From IMG/VR virus record IMGVR_UViG_3300047476_000792, positions 1-64,000 of that record: a DNA stretch of 64,000 nt, one strand, 5' to 3'. The notes beneath the pieces were generated by a model that was given only the letters and a program-made list of their open reading frames with translations, made no database searches and was not told the DNA's origin. The translations under genes and the position numbers were made by a program. This DNA is from a virus. The first letter of the stretch is position 1. Each line of letters starts with the position of its first letter. Positions 50,782-56,932 of this stretch are shown piece after piece.

Positions 50782-50979
50782 ATGTATCCTAAAAATTACG
50801 AAAAAGAACTGTATAGTGATTATTATGATCAATGTCCTTACACATCCTCGAAGAAATATAGACATATAAACTCTTCGTTTGAATCTGAAAATAACGATAC
50901 TAAATATGAAAATGAACAAACAAAAGACGGCATTGGTGTTGGGGGCTGGCGGCTTCATCGGAAATCATCTAGTAAATAG
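50782..50979 (+). CDS. small hypothetical protein, 65 aa (possible)
   Basis: Occupies the otherwise empty 50775-50905 gap, with a typical AAAAATATG start, but its last 74 bases overlap the epimerase gene in another frame. Tyr-, Lys- and Glu-rich; no motif. Either a real short gene or the remnant of one truncated by the epimerase gene. Confidence 0.35.
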   Translation: MYPKNYEKELYSDYYDQCPYTSSKKYRHINSSFESENNDTKYENEQTKDGIGVGGWRLHRKSSSK

Positions 50980-51970
50980 GCTTAAAGATGAAGGATATTG
51001 GGTTCGTGGAGTAGATTTGAAATATCCTGAATATCAAGAAAAATCAAGAGCAGATGATTTTAAAATAGCCGATCTATCAAAAGATCAATATAAATATACA
51101 TATCATATCGGTGCTTATAATTGGGTAGAAGATCAAGTATCTCCAATACATGAATATATACCATTTGATGAAGTATATCAATTAGCGGCAGACATGGGAG
51201 GAGCTGGCTACATATTTTCTGGTAACAATGATGCAAATGTGATGACAAATTCCGCAAAAATCAATCTTAATTGTTGCAAAATAGTCTTAGATTTAATAGA
51301 GCAACATAAAAAAGGTATAGTTAGAAGTGTAGACACTCCAAACACCAAAGTCTTCTATTCATCTTCCGCATGTATGTATCCCGCACATAACCAAGAAGAC
51401 CCTGATAATCCTAATTGTAGCGAGGATTCGGCGTACCCGGCAGCGCCCGATAGCGAGTATGGGTGGGAGAAGCTTTTCAGTGAGAGATTGTACCTTGCAT
51501 ATCATCGTAACTACGGTTTAGATGTTCGTATTGCACGTTTCCATAATATCTTCGGGCCTTTAGGAACTTGGACAGGTGGAAAAGAGAAGGCACCAGCAGC
51601 AATATGTCGAAAGGTTCTCGAATCTAATGGTGAAATCGAGATTTGGGGAGATGGTGAACAGACAAGAAGCTTTTTATATATTGATGAATGCATTGAAGGT
51701 ATTCGTAGATTGATGGAGTCTGATTTTACCGGTCCTGTTAATATCGGATCATCAGAAATGGTCACTATAAATGAGTTGGTAGATTTGGCATGTTCTTTTG
51801 AAAAGAAGAAACTAACTAAAAAACACATTCCTGGACCTCTAGGAGTTCGTGGAAGAAATTCAGACAATACTCTAATTGAGGAAAAACTTGGTTGGTCCCC
51901 TGATTATCCTCTTATATATGGATTAGAGAAAACTTATTTCTGGATTAAGAAGCAATTAGAAAGTAAATAA
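50906..51970 (+). CDS. GDP-mannose 3,5-epimerase-like SDR
   Basis: A 354-aa extended SDR. ALVLGAGGFIGNHLVNRL is the NAD motif; EVYQLAADMGGAGYIFSG, FYSSSACMYP, SEYGWEKLFSERLY (Tyr-x-x-x-Lys) and ARFHNIFGPLGTW then GGKEKAPAAICRK are close to plant-type GDP-mannose 3,5-epimerases, including the paired Cys/Lys catalytic region. It would convert GDP-D-mannose to GDP-L-galactose or L-gulose for glycan synthesis. Start at 50906; an ATG six bases on is equally good. Confidence 0.88.
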   Translation: MKMNKQKTALVLGAGGFIGNHLVNRLKDEGYWVRGVDLKYPEYQEKSRADDFKIADLSKDQYKYTYHIGAYNWVEDQVSPIHEYIPFDEVYQLAADMGGAGYIFSGNNDANVMTNSAKINLNCCKIVLDLIEQHKKGIVRSVDTPNTKVFYSSSACMYPAHNQEDPDNPNCSEDSAYPAAPDSEYGWEKLFSERLYLAYHRNYGLDVRIARFHNIFGPLGTWTGGKEKAPAAICRKVLESNGEIEIWGDGEQTRSFLYIDECIEGIRRLMESDFTGPVNIGSSEMVTINELVDLACSFEKKKLTKKHIPGPLGVRGRNSDNTLIEEKLGWSPDYPLIYGLEKTYFWIKKQLESK

Positions 51971-51976
51971 TTGTCT

Positions 51977-52210
51977 ATGATGACCACAGGTAAAGTATTC
52001 GGTAACAGTAACATTGCAAATCGCCCAGAATTCGGCGGGATAGATCCGAGGATTGAAGTTCAACAAGAAGCGGTTGCACAAAATCTTGCAGATGAACAAT
52101 TGAGACTAGAACAAAATAAATCAAAACTTCTTCAGGATGCTATTACGAAGTTTCTTGCAAAAGAAATTACTAGAGCAGAACTAGAAGTAGTTCAAGAATC
52201 GTTGAAATAG
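51977..52210 (+). CDS. hypothetical protein, 77 aa, coiled coil
   Basis: Not recognised. The second half is a charged helix likely to form a coiled coil (DEQLRLEQNKSKLLQDAI). Its last few codons overlap the -35 box of the gene 46 promoter. Possibly a small structural or regulatory protein. Confidence 0.6.
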   Translation: MMTTGKVFGNSNIANRPEFGGIDPRIEVQQEAVAQNLADEQLRLEQNKSKLLQDAITKFLAKEITRAELEVVQESLK

Positions 52211-52230
52211 TATTCAGTATGATGTAAAGT
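52202..52230 (+). promoter_or_regulatory. sigma70-like leaderless promoter for gene 46
   Basis: TTGAAA (52202-52207), 17 nt, TAAAGT (52225-52230), 6 nt, ATG 52237. The -35 lies in the last codons of the preceding gene. Confidence 0.6.
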
Positions 52231-52236
52231 ATTCTA

Positions 52237-53988
52237 ATGCATCATCGGAATGTCGAATTTCAAAAAATAAGAATACAAAATTTTCTATCATATGGGAACA
52301 CTCCCATAGAAGTAGAGTTCAAAAATGGTATCACGTTCGTAACGGGATACAATAAGGATGAAGATGATACAAATGGAGTGGGTAAGACCTCTCTAATAGT
52401 TGATTCTTTATCCTTTTTGATTTTTGGGGAGACCTATAGAAAGATAAATCTAAATCTAATCCCAAATAAAAGAACTAGAGGAACTTGTTTCGTTGAAGGA
52501 TGGTTGAAGGTTAACGGCGTTCAATATCATATAACCCGTTCTATCGGGCCTAGTCGTCTTATATTAGAGATAGATGGGGAATGGGAGAAATATACCAAAT
52601 CTATTGCCGAAACAACCAAGGATATTATTGCTGCATTGGGAATATCAAAGACAGTGTTCACTAATACGGTTGTAATGACTAATAAAGATTCTCTATCATT
52701 CTTGAATCAGGGGAAAGACCCTAAAGTTAAGTTCATTGAAGGTATATTAGGCTTGGAGGCATTTGCAGAATTTTTTAAAAAGGCGAAGGATGAATATAAA
52801 ACCGTTGCAGATGAACGCGGGAAGGTGGAATTTCAAGTTAATCAATTGGTAAAAACCTTGGAATCTGATAAACAGTATCTCAATCAGGCAGAAGAGAAGA
52901 ATAAAAAAGATATTCAGCAATTAGAACAGAAGATTCAAGATTGTCGAGATATCCAACCTATTGATAATTCAGCCAAGATTGATGAACTCAATAATCAGAA
53001 AGAAGAGTTGTTGACCGCCATACAAGCTAAGGATGGAAAAATAGGCATTGCACAATCCAAGAGATATGAGCTTAAATTCGCATTAGATGAATTCCAGAAA
53101 AAGCTCAACGATTTTGATAATATAAAATTAGAGTGCCCAACTTGCAAACGTCCATTTGACGAACATAATCCGAAAGTATTAGATGAAGAGAAACAAACGC
53201 TGAAGAAGACTATTACAGAAAAACGTGATTTCATAAATAAACTCGATAAAGGTATAGAATTTGTTAAAAAGGAGAAAGATCTTCTACAGAAGACGTATTC
53301 TGATATAGTAAATTCTATCAACACTTTGACTAAAGAACAATTAAAATTCTCCGAAAGTCAGCGAGAGATTGATAAATTAAATGGTCAATTAGATTCGGTC
53401 AAAGATTTCCAGAATCCGTTCATGAATAAAGTGGTCGAGACATCTGAACAATTAACAAATAAACAGACCGAACTGTTGAAGTGGAATAAGGATGTTCGCC
53501 TTGCTGATATAGTGAAACAGATGGCATCTCCTACTGGTATAAAATCACTTATGGTTAAGAAGGTTATAGAATCCTTCAACGAAAGAATCAACCAATATAT
53601 GGTTCGACTAGGTTCCCCTTATCGAGTTCACTTTGATGAATATTTTGAAGAAACTATTACGCATAAAGACGGAGAAGCCTTTTCCTATGGTTCTTTGAGT
53701 GGTGGTGAAGCTAAACGAGTCGATTTCTCTATGTTATTCGCATTTAGAGATATTCGTAGACTTCAGAGTAATATATCAGTTAATTTGACGGTGATGGACG
53801 AATTGTTCGACTCCGCATTATCTGAAAAAGGAATGTTCAATATTATAGAATTGTTGAAAGAATCTTCTGATGAGTGTTATTTTATTGTAACACACAGGAA
53901 GGAAAATGTTGATGAATCGGGATGCGATGTTATACATCTTATCAAAGAAAACGGAATAACAAGAATAGAAGATAAGAATAATTCTTGA
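52237..53988 (+). CDS. 46: recombination endonuclease subunit gp46 (SbcC/Rad50-like)
   Basis: A 583-aa SMC-like ATPase. N-terminal IRIQNFLSYGNTPIEVEF and NGVGKTSLIVDSL (Walker A), two coiled-coil arms separated by a zinc hook LECPTCKRPF (residues about 298-307), and C-terminal YGSLSGGEAKRVDFSM (ABC signature), LTVMDELFDSAL (Walker B) and YFIVTHR (H-loop). Partner of gp47 at 36255 in DNA end resection. Size close to T4 gp46 (560 aa). Encoded apart from gene 47. Confidence 0.94.
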   Translation: MHHRNVEFQKIRIQNFLSYGNTPIEVEFKNGITFVTGYNKDEDDTNGVGKTSLIVDSLSFLIFGETYRKINLNLIPNKRTRGTCFVEGWLKVNGVQYHITRSIGPSRLILEIDGEWEKYTKSIAETTKDIIAALGISKTVFTNTVVMTNKDSLSFLNQGKDPKVKFIEGILGLEAFAEFFKKAKDEYKTVADERGKVEFQVNQLVKTLESDKQYLNQAEEKNKKDIQQLEQKIQDCRDIQPIDNSAKIDELNNQKEELLTAIQAKDGKIGIAQSKRYELKFALDEFQKKLNDFDNIKLECPTCKRPFDEHNPKVLDEEKQTLKKTITEKRDFINKLDKGIEFVKKEKDLLQKTYSDIVNSINTLTKEQLKFSESQREIDKLNGQLDSVKDFQNPFMNKVVETSEQLTNKQTELLKWNKDVRLADIVKQMASPTGIKSLMVKKVIESFNERINQYMVRLGSPYRVHFDEYFEETITHKDGEAFSYGSLSGGEAKRVDFSMLFAFRDIRRLQSNISVNLTVMDELFDSALSEKGMFNIIELLKESSDECYFIVTHRKENVDESGCDVIHLIKENGITRIEDKNNS

Positions 53989-54028
53989 TAGTGATAAAAG
54001 GCATGTTTAAATAAAATTAAACATGCCT
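53985..54028 (+). promoter_or_regulatory. sigma70-like promoter with palindrome across the -10 box
   Basis: TTGATA (53985-53990), 17 nt, TAAATA (54008-54013), 9 nt, ATG 54023. Perfect 12-bp inverted repeat (53999-54010 and 54017-54028, 6-nt loop) brackets the -10 and embeds the start codon. Confidence 0.6.
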
Positions 54029-55363
54029 ACTATTGTTAAAGAACCTCTTAAACAAGTACCTAATTTAACTCCGTTAGTTAGGAACCCTTCTCAGAATTCG
54101 CAAGAACTTTCTAATTTAAAAAGCCCTTTCCGAGGATATGGGCCTAAGATGTTTGGAGAACTTAATGTAAAACTTCAAGATAGGTCTGAGATAAAACTTC
54201 CGACTCCGGGAGAAGGATTACCAAGGGTTATACATTACTGTGCAGATCAATCAGGTTGTGCATTTTGGCGGCTTCTTTGGCCTTCTGAAGAGCTTCTTGC
54301 ACATAACAAGGCTGTCGTAATGACCTTGTATCAAATGGTCACTATAGGGCAGTTCTATGGCGGTATTGATGCTGTAAGATTACAGAGACAATGTACAGAA
54401 CCACAGATCGAATTCATCAAATTCCTTCGCAAGGTTTCTGATGATCTAAAATCTCAAACTGGTAAAGGTTTTAGAATTATATGGGAATGCGATGATATTG
54501 TATGTCCTGCCGCTGATATACCTGATTATAATGTATGTAAATCTGCATTTACCGACGACTCTATTCTTAGAAATGTTACTGAGGCGATGAAATATGTTGA
54601 TGAGATGACAGTACCATCAGAACATATGCGCCAACATTATAAGAAGCATCTAAATTTCGATAAAATTTCTGTTATTCCAAACTATGCTCCTAAAAACTGG
54701 ATAGATCGTGGCTATGATAAGGAACGAGTCCTCGAAACGTACCGTAAACATAAAGCTAAACCTCGTATCTTATATGCAGGAAGTGGAACTCACTTCGATG
54801 TTGCCAATAAAGTTAATCAGCAAGATGATTTTGGCGGAGTCGTCGATGCAATTGCCCGCGATATTATGGTTGATAAAAAGTATGAATGGGTATTTCTTGG
54901 TGCAATCCCGTTAAAACTTAAACAATTTGTAGGAAAAGGAATAGAATTTCATAACTGGTGTCCGATTACGGAATATCCTGAGATGATTAAGAAATTGAAG
55001 GTCAATGCAAGTATTGCACCCCTTCAAAATAATGCATTTTCTCGTTCCAAAGCAAATATCAAGCTTACTGAAGCAGGTATGCAAGGCATTCCGTGTGTTG
55101 CACAGAATATAGATTGTTATAATTTTGATGGATGGAAATATCTTTTCGATACCAGTGATCAGATGTTTAATATTTTAGATGACATTCTATCATCAGAATT
55201 AAAATACGAAGAAGCTAGTGACTTTGCAAAGAAATATTCTGATGGTTATCTTCTTCAAGATCACTTAGATGAATATGTATTGCTCTACACAACTCCTTAT
55301 GGAGATGATAAACGTAAAGAATGTCAGTCATTCTTGAAGAATAATCCTCAACAATTCAGATAA
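54023..55363 (+). CDS. GT-B glycosyltransferase (family 4-like)
   Basis: A 446-aa GT-B-type transferase. RVIHYCADQSGCAFWRLLWP is the N-domain glycine/acceptor region, FRIIWECDDIV and VDEMTVPSEHM follow, ISVIPNYAP and KPRILYAGSGTHFD begin the C-domain, and IAPLQNNAFSRSKANIKLTEAG gives the E-x7-E donor-site pattern. Likely decorates DNA or virion components. It stands apart from the main glycan island, with its own promoter and terminator. Confidence 0.8.
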   Translation: MPTIVKEPLKQVPNLTPLVRNPSQNSQELSNLKSPFRGYGPKMFGELNVKLQDRSEIKLPTPGEGLPRVIHYCADQSGCAFWRLLWPSEELLAHNKAVVMTLYQMVTIGQFYGGIDAVRLQRQCTEPQIEFIKFLRKVSDDLKSQTGKGFRIIWECDDIVCPAADIPDYNVCKSAFTDDSILRNVTEAMKYVDEMTVPSEHMRQHYKKHLNFDKISVIPNYAPKNWIDRGYDKERVLETYRKHKAKPRILYAGSGTHFDVANKVNQQDDFGGVVDAIARDIMVDKKYEWVFLGAIPLKLKQFVGKGIEFHNWCPITEYPEMIKKLKVNASIAPLQNNAFSRSKANIKLTEAGMQGIPCVAQNIDCYNFDGWKYLFDTSDQMFNILDDILSSELKYEEASDFAKKYSDGYLLQDHLDEYVLLYTTPYGDDKRKECQSFLKNNPQQFR

Positions 55364-55366
55364 AAT

Positions 55367-55398
55367 AAAAAACCCGCTAATTTCTTAGCGGGTTTTTT
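55367..55398. terminator. bidirectional rho-independent terminator
   Basis: Perfect 14-bp stem AAAAAACCCGCTAA / TTAGCGGGTTTTTT with TTTC loop, between convergent genes. T runs on both strands allow termination from either side. Confidence 0.9.
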
Positions 55399-55413
55399 AT
55401 TAGTCGTTTATCT

Positions 55414-55824
55414 TTATGCGGTAGCTTCTTTTAGACCTTTATAATAGAGTTTTTCAACTTCTCCTACGTCTTGAATCTTATTAAAGAGTTCTTCAGCAGC
55501 TTTAATAAACTCTTCTTTCTTCTGTTTTTCCAGCTTTGCCAGTTCTTGTTTCTTTGCTTCAAGAGCCTTTGTCATTTCTGCAAATTGCTTCAGAAGGTTG
55601 CGAAGTTTTTCTTTCGTATCCTTCAATACCACATCCCGCTCCTCGCTGAAAAGTTCCGAGATGACACTTCCTAATTGATCTTTTGGAACCTTATTAGGTA
55701 TCTTTAGGTTTTCTTTACCACCTACCACAGCCACTAAACGGTCCAGTGCTTGTGTGAATTTCTTTTCGACTTTTCCAGTCTGTTCCTGTTCGTTGGGTAC
55801 TTCTTCTGTATTTTGGTTACTCAT
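55414..55824 (-). CDS. coiled-coil protein, 136 aa
   Basis: Highly charged protein, residues about 60-120 forming a long coiled coil (LKDTKEKLRNLLKQFAEMTK, KKQELAKLEKQKKEEFIKAA). No motif recognised. A late-type element (TATAAAATA, ATG 2 nt after it) suggests late expression, so a scaffold or assembly helper is conceivable. Confidence 0.65.
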   Translation of the reverse strand: MSNQNTEEVPNEQEQTGKVEKKFTQALDRLVAVVGGKENLKIPNKVPKDQLGSVISELFSEERDVVLKDTKEKLRNLLKQFAEMTKALEAKKQELAKLEKQKKEEFIKAAEELFNKIQDVGEVEKLYYKGLKEATA

Positions 55825-55836
55825 AGTATTTTATAA
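55825..55836 (-). promoter_or_regulatory. late-type leaderless promoter
   Basis: Minus strand TATAAAATACT directly before ATG 55824 (TATAAA core with 5 nt to ATG). One base longer than the T4 consensus. Confidence 0.4.
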
Positions 55837-55851
55837 TGTTTACAAATTCGG

Positions 55852-56313
55852 TTAGAATTTGATCGACTCAATATCACCTAGATCTAGAGGAATGTCAAGA
55901 GGCTGTGCGATAATCTTCGCATTTTTTTCTTTAAGAATAGTACGCAGTCTTTCGTTTTCTATATATTCTGCATCTATCTCCGATTTTAAATCTTCTATCT
56001 CCGATTTTAAATCTTCTATCTCTCCTCTTAAATAACGCATTTCTCTTTCAAGAGTGTTATACGCCATTTCATACCCTTCTATCTTTTTATTACGTTCGTT
56101 TTGAAGTTCTTTCTTATGTTGTTTTTCTAAGGCATTTACCACATTTTTTAATTTTTCAGTATGGTCGTTATCAATATCATTTAGTATTTGTTTGAGACGT
56201 AGGTCTACGTGTTTAAAAAGTCTAGTTCCTACATCATCTATTGCAACATGATCCCATGCACTTAATATATGCATTTCATCAAAAATATTCTTAAATTCTT
56301 CCTGGGTTATCAT
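55852..56313 (-). CDS. coiled-coil protein with IE-IKF C-terminal tail
   Basis: A 153-aa helical protein; residues about 80-135 are a coiled coil with an exact repeat EIEDLKSEIEDLKSEI. It ends LDLGDIESIKF, a tail shared with the next two genes. Overlaps its upstream neighbour by four bases. Function unknown. Confidence 0.65.
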   Translation of the reverse strand: MITQEEFKNIFDEMHILSAWDHVAIDDVGTRLFKHVDLRLKQILNDIDNDHTEKLKNVVNALEKQHKKELQNERNKKIEGYEMAYNTLEREMRYLRGEIEDLKSEIEDLKSEIDAEYIENERLRTILKEKNAKIIAQPLDIPLDLGDIESIKF

Positions 56314-56501
56314 ATTTTAAATTTTATATTTTCTATACTTCTAAGATTAAAAGTATCTTCTGTCGGATATTCGCCCAGATATTCTTTCAACATTAATTCG
56401 CCATGATAATTTTCGCATAAATTAATCAATGCATCAATATAATCAGTTCCTTGATATGGGAATTCATTTTGAATTTTTTGTATCTCTTTTCGCAAATCCA
56501 T
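56310..56501 (-). CDS. small protein with IE-IKF C-terminal tail, 63 aa
   Basis: Not recognised. 63 aa, N-terminal helix MDLRKEIQKIQNEFPY, C-terminus LRSIENIKFKI matching the shared tail. Begins three bases after the stop of the upstream gene, in context AAAATATG. Confidence 0.6.
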   Translation of the reverse strand: MDLRKEIQKIQNEFPYQGTDYIDALINLCENYHGELMLKEYLGEYPTEDTFNLRSIENIKFKI

Positions 56502-56504
56502 ATT

Positions 56505-56870
56505 TTAAAATTTTATATTTTCTATATCAGAGAAATCCAACTCAGGCATGTTGATAAATTGTCTATAATTAAGATTGCTTAGAATTTCATTCAATGCCGT
56601 AATCCTAGTTTCATTCGGAACCCCCAAATCATCGAATTGTAATTTAGAAATATAATCTCCGAACGGTGAAGCCGATAGAGATATAATCGGCTTCATTTTA
56701 TTAGTATAACGAAATACACTATTACTTCCAAAAAAGTCTCCAAATATATACTTGGCATCAAATCCACGAATAGCACTCATACATACGATTTCTGCCCGTA
56801 ATTCCTTGGATGTGGGAGATTTTAAGTTTAATTTTGAATTTATAAATTTTATAAGATATGGTAAATCCAT
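56505..56870 (-). CDS. hypothetical protein with IE-IKF C-terminal tail, 121 aa
   Basis: Not recognised. Alpha/beta 121-aa protein (begins MDLPYLIKFINSKLNLKSP), ending LDFSDIENIKF. First gene of a three-gene minus-strand operon divergent from DNA polymerase, with its own promoter. Confidence 0.62.
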   Translation of the reverse strand: MDLPYLIKFINSKLNLKSPTSKELRAEIVCMSAIRGFDAKYIFGDFFGSNSVFRYTNKMKPIISLSASPFGDYISKLQFDDLGVPNETRITALNEILSNLNYRQFINMPELDFSDIENIKF

Positions 56871-56875
56871 GACAC

Positions 56876-56903
56876 ACTATATACTCGATCTTTGTTCTTG
56901 CAA
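56876..56903 (-). promoter_or_regulatory. sigma70-like leaderless promoter, -35 shared with polymerase promoter
   Basis: Minus strand: TTGCAA (56903-56898), 16 nt, TATAGT (56881-56876), 5 nt (GTGTC), ATG 56870. TTGCAA is self-complementary and is also the -35 of the polymerase promoter. Confidence 0.55.
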
Positions 56904-56926
56904 GGTCTTTCTTTCACCGCTATCTT
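56898..56926 (+). promoter_or_regulatory. sigma70-like leaderless promoter for gene 43
   Basis: TTGCAA (56898-56903), 17 nt, TATCTT (56921-56926), 6 nt, ATG 56933. Confidence 0.6.
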
Positions 56927-56932
56927 AGTACG

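Noticed and set aside
51511-51867. 118-aa minus-strand frame
   Set aside because: Antisense to the epimerase-like gene, with no motif.
53995-54030. 12-bp hairpin as a terminator of gene 46
   Set aside because: No T run follows, it contains the next start codon and is centred on a -10 box; operator or structural element preferred.
55980-56030. Tandem repeat as a CRISPR or regulatory repeat
   Set aside because: It is the coding repeat of a coiled coil (EIEDLKS twice), in frame.
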